Assembly: GCA_964629645.1 (NCBI GenBank)
Contig: CAZVSU010000029.1
Location: 1 to 27,935 of the forward strand
Reading direction: 5' to 3'
Length of the DNA stretch: 27,935 bases
Source: JAAKFL01 sp964629645
GTDB lineage: Bacteria > Chlamydiota > Chlamydiia > Chlamydiales > SLFE01
Below the pieces are notes generated by a model that had not been told where the DNA came from, ran no database searches, and saw nothing but the letters and a program-made list of their open reading frames with translations. The translations under genes were made by a program, and so were the position numbers. This document shows positions 1-8,000 of this stretch, piece after piece. The stretch's first letter is position 1; every line of letters begins with the position of its first letter.

Positions 1-93
1 GGAAATAATAACCCGAAGAAAAATCAGAAAAAAGATGGGCTTAATTGACGCTTACGAAGGTCCACTGGGCCAATCTCAATAGATGGCAAAGCG

Positions 94-492
94 GTGGTCG
101 CCCGCAACGCCACGAAGCACGGGATTTTATCGACCCGCGCCTTTGTTGAAGATGAGGAGCAGGAAATTTACGAGGATTTTTGCGAAAGACTTTTTGAAAA
201 TTTGAATCCTTGCGGGAGCTTTGAAAACTTTCTTGTGGATAGGATTATTTCGACCGCTTGGCGTCTTCGGCGGGTCGTACATATTGAGGCGTTACTTTTT
301 CAGAAAGCCAAAGATTTTCTTTATAACGATTCTTATTGTGAAGCTTTTGTCGGCAGTTCTTCTACAAGTATGGCCACCTTGTCGCGTTATGAGCGTTCCT
401 TGGAGTGTTCTTTCTACCGTGCGATTCGAGAGTTGAAAGAGTTTCGGGGGCAAGAGGAGGTCGAAATTCTAGCGGCTTCATTTAGGGGATAA
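94..492 (+). CDS. KHG-motif hypothetical protein of a mobile element, possibly N-terminally broken
   Basis: The 132-residue frame opens with a GTG codon and reads ARNATKHGILS near its start, followed by an acidic helix and the segment FLVDRIISTAWRLRRV. This resembles a widespread family of uncharacterised proteins with an N-terminal TGPxTxxGKxxxxxNAxKHG block and a central 'ERI..AAWRLRR' helix; no function is established to my knowledge. The first half of that block (STGPISIDGK) lies in the same frame at about 61-90, upstream of the GTG and without a start codon, and is preceded by an in-frame TGA at 46-48. So the original gene probably began further left and is either interrupted by the TGA or running in from outside the window. 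Family resemblance is from memory; function is unknown. Confidence 0.6.
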   Translation: MVARNATKHGILSTRAFVEDEEQEIYEDFCERLFENLNPCGSFENFLVDRIISTAWRLRRVVHIEALLFQKAKDFLYNDSYCEAFVGSSSTSMATLSRYERSLECSFYRAIRELKEFRGQEEVEILAASFRG

Positions 493-496
493 TGAA

Positions 497-601
497 ATGG
501 GTTTGTTTCGTAAAGAAAAGAATGGCGTTGTAAGGTTTTGTAATCTTTGCTATTGTTATAACCCTCACACAGAGGAGTTTGAATTCAATGCAAAAGATTG
601 A
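497..601 (+). CDS. tiny Cys-rich ORF (34 aa) of the element
   Basis: An ATG at 497 is preceded by AGGGG at 484-488 (8 bases away) and opens a 34-codon frame ending at the TGA at 599-601. The product contains FCNLCYCYNP, a C-x2-C-x-C cluster that could bind a metal, then an acidic tail. It starts 4 bases after the stop of the KHG-motif gene and overlaps the start of the HTH gene at 588, which suggests translational coupling. I do not recognise it. It is short enough to be chance; the ribosome binding site and the packing between two genes are the support. Confidence 0.4.
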   Translation: MGLFRKEKNGVVRFCNLCYCYNPHTEEFEFNAKD

Positions 602-782
602 TGACTATTTAAAAATTAAAGATGCAGCTGAACTACTTGGAGTGTCCGCTAGCACATTGAGAAACTGGGAAAAACTGGGAAAGCTCAAGGCGCATCGGAA
701 TCCGAATAACATGTATCGACTGTATAAGAAGTCCGATTTGGAAAAGTTATTAAAAAGCATTGAAACTTCAACAAAGGAGTAA
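588..782 (+). CDS. MerR-type helix-turn-helix protein, possible excisionase or regulator
   Basis: The 64-residue product reads YLKIKDAAELLGVSASTLRNW followed by a wing-like region with HRNPNNMYRLY. This is the winged-helix fold of MerR regulators, small excisionases and IS607 resolvase N-termini. There is no effector domain, so a DNA-binding role such as recombination directionality factor or repressor for the recombinase at 999-2490 is likely. I chose the ATG at 588 because AGAGGAG at 571-577 sits 10 bases upstream; the TTG at 579 would be too close to it. The next gene starts 3 bases after its stop, so these genes read as one operon. Confidence 0.75.
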   Translation: MQKIDDYLKIKDAAELLGVSASTLRNWEKLGKLKAHRNPNNMYRLYKKSDLEKLLKSIETSTKE

Positions 783-785
783 GTT

Positions 786-950
786 ATGGATGCAATTAAT
801 GTAGAGAAAAAAAAGGGTCAGAAAGGCGGTAGCGGCGACTCGAGTAAGCAATCAAGTAACGCCGATGCGTTGCGGAGAGAGTTTGACGCTCTATTTGACA
901 GGTTATATGTACTTAAGCTCGGTGAGAACCTTCAAAAAGCAAAAAGTTAA
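786..950 (+). CDS. hypothetical 54-aa charged protein of the element
   Basis: The ATG at 786 follows AAAGGAG (773-779) at good spacing, inside the end of the HTH gene. The product has a Lys/Gly/Ser-rich N-terminal half and a C-terminal half, LRREFDALFDRLYVLKLGEN, that should form an amphipathic helix. It ends 48 bases before the recombinase. I recognise no family. Its position between HTH gene and recombinase and its strong ribosome binding site support a real accessory gene of the element. Confidence 0.55.
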   Translation: MDAINVEKKKGQKGGSGDSSKQSSNADALRREFDALFDRLYVLKLGENLQKAKS

Positions 951-960
951 TGAATGATGG

Positions 961-989
961 GAGGGGCAAAGACCCCTCTTCGAAAGAGG
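961..989 (+). promoter_or_regulatory. two mutually exclusive hairpins before the recombinase ribosome binding site
   Basis: GAGGGG (961-966) can pair with CCCCTC (973-978) around the loop CAAAGA. Alternatively CCTCTT (975-980) can pair with AAGAGG (984-989) around CGA. The two stems share bases 975-978, so only one can form. The second stem buries the Shine-Dalgarno AGAGGAG (985-991) of the recombinase ATG at 999. This is the geometry of a translational switch; a function is inferred only from the sequence. Confidence 0.4.
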
Positions 990-998
990 AGTATCGTA

Positions 999-2490
999 AT
1001 GAAGGCAATTCTACTGGCTCGTGTATCGTCTAGAGAGCAGCAAGAGGGAATGAGTATTCCAGCCCAAGAGAGGCGCTTAAGGGAGTACGCAGAAAGAAAG
1101 AATTTGGTTGTAAGCGAGGTCTTTGCAATCACAGAATCTTCGACTAAGGATACTCGAAAAGAATTTCAAAAAGATTTTAGACATTATCAAGAAATCAAAA
1201 GAGCCCATCGCTCTAGTTGCTGACACCATCGATAGAGTGCAGAGAAGCTTTAAGGAATCGGTCGTATTAGAGGATTTGCTAAAAGAAGGTAAAGTTGAGA
1301 TTCACTTCATCAGAGAAGGGCTTATTTTAAACCTGAAGTCCAATAGCGCTGATATTCTTCGTTGGGATATGGGAGTGATGTTCGCGCGTTCATACGTCCT
1401 TCAGTTGAGCGATAATATCAAACGCTCTAAGGAGCAGTCGGCGAGAAATGGAGTTTGGATGGGATTGGCACCCACTGGGTACATCCACTCCGTTGATGAG
1501 AAGGGCGATAAAACGACTATACCAGACCCTGACCTCGCCCCTTTTATCACAAAGATGTTCGAGCTATATGCAACAGGTGGTTACTCACTTGGCAAACTTC
1601 GGGATGAGCTGACTGAGATGGGAGTGCGAACAAAAAAGGGTAAGCCTTTTGCGGTATCCCAACTCAATAAGATTTTGAAAAAGCCCTTCTACTGCGGCCG
1701 CATGGAGACGAAGTATGGTGTAGTCGACCACAAGTATGAAAGGCTTATTTCGGTTGAGACGTTCAATCGCGTTCAGGACATCATTAATGGCTACCAGTCC
1801 AAGCCAAAGAAAGAGCTGACAAAACCCTTTATCTTGAAAGGAATGATTACCTGTGAAAGCTGCGGCTGTGTGGTGACTCCTGAAATCAAGAAAAAGCGCT
1901 ACGTCTACTATAGCTGCACGAATGGAAAAGGCGGATGTAAGCGAGTTTATGTAAGGGAAGAAAAGTTGCTTAAACCACTAATGGAATATTTCGACCATAT
2001 TTCCCTGAGTGAAGAGCAAATTGAAACAGTAACTACCTATTTGAAAGAGATTTATCAATCCGAGTCCCAGTTTCGCCATGAGAGCTTGGGGACTTTAAGA
2101 AGGGAACAGGACAAAATCCAACGGAGAATCAGCCAAATCTACGATGACAAGCTGGATGGGTTGATAGATGAGAAGCTATATCTTGAAAAACTCAAGGAGT
2201 TCAAAACAAGGCAAGCAGAAATCCTTGAAGAGATGAAGCGTCACGAAGTGGCGGATGAAAACTTCCACGTCACAGCTAACCTGGTTCTCAAGTTAGCTTC
2301 CCGTGCTAGGGAACTCTTCGAGAGTTCTGAAGTGGATGAAAAACGGCAACTATTGAATTTCGTATTTCAGAACTTGCAACTGAAAGACCTAAGTCTCTCA
2401 GTACAAGTCGCTGAACCTTTTAATATGATGATGGACTACGAAGGTTGTCCAAACAGTTGGAGGTGGAGAGAATCGAACTCTCGTCCTTAG
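999..2490 (+). CDS. large serine recombinase (integrase), interrupted by a one-base frameshift
   Basis: The protein begins MKAILLARVSSREQQEGMSI, the resolvase N-terminus with catalytic Ser10 after Arg8. After the frame break it continues with the catalytic domain (ALVADTIDRVQRSF), the 'recombinase' domain (GYxH..., LNKILKKPFYCGRM), a zinc ribbon with CESCGC and a second Cys pair (CTNGKGGCKR), and a C-terminal coiled coil, about 496 residues in all. The frame shifts within A5 at 1168-1172: removing one A joins REFQ-type sequence directly to KILDIIKKSKEP. This is either a real inactivation, slippage at the A run, or a sequencing error. The start has AGAGGAG at 985-991. The last ten or so codons (WRWRESNSRP) lie antisense to the tmRNA T arm and acceptor stem, as seen for integrases sitting at a tRNA-like attachment site. 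Confidence 0.85.
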
Positions 2491-2874
2491 CAAACTCCAT
2501 ACTAACCACTACATGCTTAGTGCTCTTGGATGAGGACGGGCTTGAGGAGAGCACACCACAATGGCCCGAACGGTCTCTTAATGTCTCGAACAAAAGCCTA
2601 AGACACCAGCCGGCTTATGCTCACACCAAGTTAAATGACGATAAGTCTAAGACCCTTGGTCCAGCCTTAGGTTATCGGGCTACTTACTCAGTTAAGAATT
2701 AAGCAGCAACTGCTTCCAAAGTGTTAACTTTGAAGGCGTCGGCAGCGTCGACAACGACGTTACCAGATACTGTTTTTTCAGCATTTATGTTTTTGCCGGT
2801 TTTTTTAGGAGGCCAACCGACGTCCTCCGCATGCGATCAATACTTTATTTCCAAGTCGAAACCAGTACACCCCC
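2458..2874 (-). ncRNA. ssrA: tmRNA (ssrA)
   Basis: On the minus strand the 5' end GGGGGUG (2874-2868) pairs with CACCUCC (2465-2459), and the T arm GAGAGUUCGAUUCUC and the segment CUAAGCAUGUAG near the 3' end match tmRNA. GGUUGGCCUCCUAAAAAAACCGG precedes the reading frame, shown here only as the family landmark GUUGGCCUC. The tag frame runs from the resume codon GCU at 2782-2780 to the TAA at 2701-2699: 27 codons, starting AEKTVSG and ending LEAVAA, which suits proteolysis. tmRNA rescues stalled ribosomes together with SmpB. After the discriminator A (2458) the genome reads ACT rather than CCA, so the terminal CCA appears not to be encoded. A TATTAT at 2901-2896 could be the -10 element with the 5' leader trimmed later. 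The recombinase 3' end overlaps it antisense. Confidence 0.93.
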
Positions 2875-2917
2875 AAATGGTTGATTACTACCACTATAAT
2901 AACATATTCGGGGATTT

Positions 2918-3550
2918 TTAAGGAATCACGTCGACGAGTGCTTCTTTGTGCTTCTTAAAGGTTTCGTATGGGGCGTCGGCGTAGAGGACGTATAGGACGT
3001 TGTCATCTTCGATGAATGAGACGAAAATGCCGCGATCTTCGACGGAAAAGCCGTGAGAGGGGTCATACTGGCTTCTGTTGCGATCGCCGCGTCCGAGGTA
3101 AGTCGGGTATTTTTTTTGCGCGATTTTCAGAAAATCTGATCGACTCGTGAGAAGCTTCATGTACCAGTCCCTGACCTCGTCGAGCCGGGCGCCGGGATAA
3201 GCGCGCACTTCCAAAAAAAAAGGGGAGCCGAGGGGGGTCAGTCCAAGATAGGTCCTCTTGATGATGCGATACGAGGGCGTTTCGGGCAAAGAAATCACAT
3301 TGTAGCCGTTTTCGGGGAACGCGAGGTCAAATTTTTCCAAAGGCTTTTGCAGTTCGGCGAGCTTGGCCGCGACTGTATCGGGGGAAAGACCGAATTGCGC
3401 TTCAATTTCCTTCAAGGCAGCTTGATCTTGAATGATAAAGGCGTCAGTTTGGACCGAAGGAGAGGGGACTGCGAGGCTGGTCACTGGGGTTCGTTTTTCC
3501 CGGTCACAGCCGACAAGCAAAAGCGTCATGAGGAAGAGGAGTGCCTTCAT
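2918..3550 (-). CDS. predicted lipoprotein, 210 aa, unknown function
   Basis: The N-terminus MKALLFLMTLLLVGC is a short lipoprotein signal peptide with lipobox LVGC and lipidated Cys15, followed by a charged linker. The mature part has about 190 residues with no domain I recognise; it contains SYRIIKRTYLGLTP and a C-terminal stretch GIFVSFIEDDNVLYVLYADAP that looks like beta strands. It should sit on the periplasmic side of a membrane. No good ribosome binding site is visible before the ATG. It lies 26 bases downstream of the acetyltransferase gene and 43 bases upstream of ssrA, both on the same strand. Confidence 0.75.
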   Translation of the reverse strand: MKALLFLMTLLLVGCDREKRTPVTSLAVPSPSVQTDAFIIQDQAALKEIEAQFGLSPDTVAAKLAELQKPLEKFDLAFPENGYNVISLPETPSYRIIKRTYLGLTPLGSPFFLEVRAYPGARLDEVRDWYMKLLTSRSDFLKIAQKKYPTYLGRGDRNRSQYDPSHGFSVEDRGIFVSFIEDDNVLYVLYADAPYETFKKHKEALVDVIP

Positions 3551-3576
3551 GACGCTAGACTAACAAATTTTTGTTT

Positions 3577-4071
3577 TTAGAGCTCGTAATTCACGTGGAT
3601 TTTCGGGTCGCCGTCTCTGTATGTTCCGACATCTTTAGCTGTGACCGTACATCCCGCCGCTGAAGGAATGGTGGTCTCATAAAATTTCTTCAGGTGCTCT
3701 TTGGACCCTCGATAGTCAAAATGCATCCCGGTCAGCCCTTCTTCTCTTGCCTTCTCGATCGCGGAAAGAAGCAGCTGCTTTCCGACTCCTTGCCCTTGGA
3801 AGTCTGGAGACGTGGCGATATAGGGGATATAGGCCTCATTTTCTTCTTTTTCTGAAATGATGTAGCCCGCGACAGCCCCGTTTATTTTAGCGACGAGGTA
3901 GGGGCACGGCTCAGTGAAGGCTCGCTTTTTCATTGAACGGGAATTAAAGAATCCCCAGCCCACTTGGGTGTTTATGTCAAAAATTTGCTTTAAATCATCA
4001 TGAAAACTCTCATTTTCTTGATTTAATGGTTCGATATGGATCGTGTTGGTTTGATGAATCGTTTGAATCAT
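3577..4071 (-). CDS. GNAT-family N-acetyltransferase
   Basis: The 164-residue protein has the GNAT acetyl-CoA site: a beta strand YIPYIATSPDF, then the pyrophosphate loop QGQGVG (residues 92-97) and helix KQLLLSAIEKAREEG. The preceding strand VAGYIISEKEENEAY and the later FDYRGSKEHLKKFYET also fit the fold. Such enzymes transfer an acetyl group from acetyl-CoA to an amine; the substrate cannot be read from sequence. The start has AAGGAG seven to eight bases upstream. The 89 bases before it are very AT-rich and must contain its promoter unless it is read through from the transporter genes. Confidence 0.85.
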   Translation of the reverse strand: MIQTIHQTNTIHIEPLNQENESFHDDLKQIFDINTQVGWGFFNSRSMKKRAFTEPCPYLVAKINGAVAGYIISEKEENEAYIPYIATSPDFQGQGVGKQLLLSAIEKAREEGLTGMHFDYRGSKEHLKKFYETTIPSAAGCTVTAKDVGTYRDGDPKIHVNYEL

Positions 4072-4146
4072 TGATGTCTCCTTTTTATAAATGATTAAAC
4101 TTTAATCAAATTATAATTTAAATTTATTAAGACATTATAAAATTGA

Positions 4147-4164
4147 TTAGGGGACGTCCCCTAA
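4147..4164. repeat. perfect 18-bp palindrome at the end of the pmpB-like gene
   Basis: TTAGGGGACGTCCCCTAA is fully self-complementary and overlaps the stop codon of the transporter gene that ends at 4161. As RNA it could fold to a stem with an ACGT loop, but no run of U follows on either side, so it is a weak terminator at best. GTCCCCTAA recurs near 27759, once. It could be a dispersed REP-like unit or a protein-binding site. Confidence 0.5.
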
Positions 4165-4550
4165 AAGAGGCGTTTTGTGTACATGCCTAAAATCATAGCG
4201 ATAATAAAGAAGAAGATATCAGGTTTAAACGACATGATATTGGTTAAAGCGGGCCCAGGGCAAAGGCCGATAAGCCCCCAGCCAATACCGAAGATGAGAG
4301 AGCCAAAAATCAACCGTTTATCAATCGTTGTTTTTGTTGGCAGTTTGGCTTTTAGGGAGGTGCCGATCAAAAAATGGTAGGCGGTTAAATAGACCCCGGT
4401 CGCAGCTGCGAAGACAACGATAAGGGTCGGGTCCCAATCTCCAAAAATATTGAGGAATCCCAAGATTTTTGGGGGTCTGGTCATTTGCGAGATGCCGAGA
4501 CCAAGGCCAAATAAAAGGCCGCACCAAAGTGCTGTCGTCGTTGATTTCAT
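4161..4550 (-). CDS. YeeE/YedE-family membrane protein, C-terminal half (PmpB-like)
   Basis: The 129-residue product is hydrophobic with four likely membrane spans and carries the motif GLCPGPALTN near residue 100, typical of the second half of YeeE/YedE (DUF395) proteins, which in characterised members transport thiosulfate or related sulfur compounds. Start at the ATG 4550-4548, which overlaps the stop of the upstream half in ATGA and has AGGA nine bases before it; an ATG at 4559 is possible. The split into two short genes is a known arrangement in this family. Substrate is inferred from the family only. Confidence 0.82.
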   Translation of the reverse strand: MKSTTTALWCGLLFGLGLGISQMTRPPKILGFLNIFGDWDPTLIVVFAAATGVYLTAYHFLIGTSLKAKLPTKTTIDKRLIFGSLIFGIGWGLIGLCPGPALTNIMSFKPDIFFFIIAMILGMYTKRLF

Positions 4551-4966
4551 AAGAACCATCCTATGATCGACGCTGTGATGACCCCTGCAGCGAAGAAAAG
4601 CGCTGTGGCGACAATAGATCGGGTGGAGAGTCTTCCGATGCCGCAGACGCCGTGGCCGCTCGTGCATCCATTGCCCAAGCTGGATCCGAAACCGACACAA
4701 AAACCTCCCAGCAAAACGACGGGGAGAGGCTGAGGTATGGTGTAGTCAAAGGCCACCGGGAATAGAAGGCGTAGAATAAAACCGGCGGTCAACAATCCTA
4801 AAATGAACCACCCGTTTTCGGAAACTTTCGAGGTGTTCGGCGGGAGCAGGCCTTGGAAAATACCGCTAATGCCGCAGATCCGATGGTTCCATATCAGATA
4901 CAAAATTGCGGCAAGGCCGATCAAGCATCCGCCTAAAAATCCTGAAATCGGGGTGAAGTCGGCCAT
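4547..4966 (-). CDS. YeeE/YedE-family membrane protein, N-terminal half (PmpA-like)
   Basis: This 139-residue protein contains GISGIFQGLL and the signature GNGCTSGHGVCGIGRLS (about residues 95-111), whose Cys residues are the sulfur-handling positions of YeeE/YedE transporters. Four hydrophobic segments fit membrane spans. I chose the ATG at 4966 (MADFTPISGF); an in-frame GTG at 5026 would add 20 hydrophilic residues but has no ribosome binding site. Translationally coupled to the PmpB-like gene, the two should assemble into one channel for thiosulfate-like substrates. Divergent from ileS. Confidence 0.82.
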   Translation of the reverse strand: MADFTPISGFLGGCLIGLAAILYLIWNHRICGISGIFQGLLPPNTSKVSENGWFILGLLTAGFILRLLFPVAFDYTIPQPLPVVLLGGFCVGFGSSLGNGCTSGHGVCGIGRLSTRSIVATALFFAAGVITASIIGWFL

Positions 4967-5035
4967 GGCATATCTCTGATATTTCCAAAGTTCATAATAC
5001 TCTTTGTGATTTTTTTCAAGCGGCACCGGAGGCGA

Positions 5036-5065
5036 TTGGATTTTTATGTGATCTCACGGTAAAAT
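5036..5065 (+). promoter_or_regulatory. candidate sigma70-type promoter for ileS
   Basis: TTGGAT (5036-5041) and TAAAAT (5060-5065) are separated by 18 bases and lie 29 bases before the chosen ileS ATG. The predicted transcript start near 5072 gives a short leader. Seen in sequence only; the -35 box is imperfect. Confidence 0.4.
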
Positions 5066-5093
5066 GATCGGCATTAACCATAGACGAGGTGGC

Positions 5094-8000
5094 ATGTTTC
5101 AAGAGGTCAATCAAAAAAATTTTGACGAAAGAGAAAAAGAGGTTCTCGAGTTTTGGAAGTCGGAGCAAATCTTTGAAAAGTCGATCGAGCAGAGGAAAGG
5201 ACACCCCCCCTTTACTTTTTACGATGGACCTCCTTTTGCGACAGGTCTGCCGCACTACGGCCATCTTTTAGCGGGAACGATCAAGGATGTGATCCCGAGA
5301 TACAAAACCATGAAAGGGTACTATGTCCCGCGCCGCTTCGGCTGGGACTGCCATGGACTTCCGGTTGAGCAGGAAATTGAAAAGTCATTCGACTTGTCGG
5401 GGGCAAAATCGATTGAAGAGTTTGGAATTGCCAATTTCAACGAAGAGTGCCGCTCCATTGTCTTGCGCTATACTGAGGAGTGGAAAGGAACAGTCGCGAG
5501 GATGGGGAGATGGATCGATTTCGACCGCCCTTATACGACAATGGATCCCTCATACATGGAGTCGGTTTGGTGGGTCTTCAAACAGCTCTTCGACAAGGGG
5601 CTTGTCTATGAAGGCCACAAAGTCATGCCGTTTTCGGCCAAACTGGGAACGCCCCTTTCCAACTTTGAAGCGGGAGAAAACTATAAAGAGGTCGACGATC
5701 CTTCTCTCTTCGTTAAATTCACTTTGGCAAGCGATGCGCACACATCTTTTCTCGCTTGGACGACAACTCCCTGGACACTGATCTCCAATCTCGCTCTCAT
5801 GATGGGACCGAATGTCGACTATGTCAAAATCTATGACCAAGTCACCGATCACAACTACATTCTTGCAAAACAGCGGCTCGAGGCCATGTTTCCCGATGGG
5901 GAAAGCATCCGCGTTCTCGAGGAGTTTAAGGGGATCGAAATGGAAGGCACGCGCTACCATCCTCTTTTCAATTATTTTTCCGACCAAGATGCTTTCAGGG
6001 TCATTTTAGATCCCGAAGTGTCAACCGACGAGGGGACGGGTGTTGTCCATTCAGCTCCGGCTTTTGGAGAGCTCGATTTTTATGCGTGCAAGCGGAATCA
6101 CATCGATCCTGTGTGTCCTGTCGATAATAACGGCAAATTCACCGCCGAAATTCCAGAACATGTCGGCTTATTCGTCAAAGATGCCGACAAGGCCATCATC
6201 AAAAGGCTGAAAGAACAGTCCCGCATCTTTCGCCAGGAAACCTGCCACCACCGCTACCCTTTTTGCTGGCGTTCCGATACACCACTCATCTACAAAGCTG
6301 TCACGACATGGTTTGTCGCCGTTGAAAAAATAAAAGACCGCCTGGTCGAAGTGAACAAAGAGATCCACTGGACGCCCGATTTCGTGAAAGCGGGGCGGTT
6401 TGGGAAGTGGCTGGAGGGGGCGCGCGATTGGGCTGTCAGCCGCAATCGTTACTGGGGAACGCCCATTCCCATCTGGCGCTCTGACGACGGAGATCTGCAT
6501 GTCGTCGGAAGCGTTGAAGAGCTGGAAACTTTGACAGGTGAAAAAATTGATGATCTGCATCGGCATAAAATCGACCACCTCACGTTTGTGAAAGACAATA
6601 AAGTCTACAGGCGGATCCCGGAAGTTTTCGACTGTTGGTTTGAGTCGGGCTCCATGCCTTACGCCCAGCCTCATTACCCGTTTGAAAACAAAGAGACGTT
6701 TGAGCAGAAATTTCCGGCCGACTTTATCGCGGAAGGATTGGATCAGACCCGAGGCTGGTTTTATACGCTGACGGTCCTCGCCGTGGCTCTCTTTGACAAA
6801 AGCGCCTTTAAGAACGTGATTGTCAACGGTATTTTACTCGCAGAAGACGGCGCAAAAATGTCAAAGAGGCTCAAAAACTACCCGGAGCCGCAGGCGGTGA
6901 TCACAAAGTATGGCGCCGACGCCATTCGACTTTATATGTTGGACAGCCCCGCGGCGAAGGCCGCCGACCTTTGCTTTTCTGAAAGGGGGGTCGAGCTTGA
7001 GCTCAGACAAGTGTTGATTCCTCTCTGGAATGCCTACAGTTTTTTTGTGACCTATGCCCGCATTTACGAATGGACGCCATCTCAGGAAACCTTTCAGCCA
7101 AAACAAACGCTCGATCGATGGATTCTCTCCCGTTTGCATCAGCTTATTCATGACGTGGAAGAGGGGTTGGATCATTACGATTTGGCAATGGCGGTGAAAC
7201 CTTTTGTCGGCTTTATCGACCAACTCACAAACTGGTACATTCGTCGAAGCCGGCGCCGTTTTTGGGCCGAGGAGGCAACAGAGGATCGGGACCAGGCGTT
7301 CCATACGCTCTACACCGTTTTGTTGCAGCTGTCTAAAATCGCAGCGCCCTTCGTTCCTTTCATCAGCGATGAGATCTACGCGAATTTAAAAGGGGAGAAC
7401 ATGCCCCAGTCCGTTCATTTAACCGACTTCCCTCTCTACAATGAGACGTTGCGGGATCGCCATCTCGAAGACGCTATGGAAGCGGTGCAAACGGTGGTGA
7501 GCCTTGGCCACGGCTTAAGAAAAGAGAATAAACTGAAAGTGCGCCTCCCTCTACCAAAAGTGTATGTCGCGTCTCCGAGCGAAGAGATTTTGGGTTTTCT
7601 CGACGAACAGAAAGAGCTGATCCTTGATGAACTCAATGTCAAAAGGCTCGAGCTGACCACTAAAGAGAAAGAGCTTGTGTCTCTATCAGGGAAGCCCAAT
7701 TTCCGGCGTCTCGGAAAGCAGGTGGGCAGGCGTATGCCCGAGGTCCAAAAAGCGGTCGAGGGTTTCCCTCAAGAGACCTTGGAAAAGATCCTGTCTGGCG
7801 AAAAAGTGACGCTTGATCTTGACGATATGACACTTGAACTGGGGCCCGAAGAAGTCTCGGTGCAGCGCGATGTGCAAGAGGGATTAATCGCCGCAAACTC
7901 GGGGATTATCACAGTGGCTCTTGACACCGCAATTACAGAAGAGCTCGAAATCGAAGGGCTGGCGCGGGAAGTCGTCAACAAGGTGAACACAATGCGCCGG

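Noticed and set aside
2445..2702. Open frame of 85 codons on the plus strand
   Set aside because: It lies entirely antisense to tmRNA and the end of the recombinase; the typical nonsense translation of tmRNA arms.
2721..2921. Open frame of 66 codons on the plus strand
   Set aside because: Antisense to the 5' part of tmRNA and its tag; no ribosome binding site.
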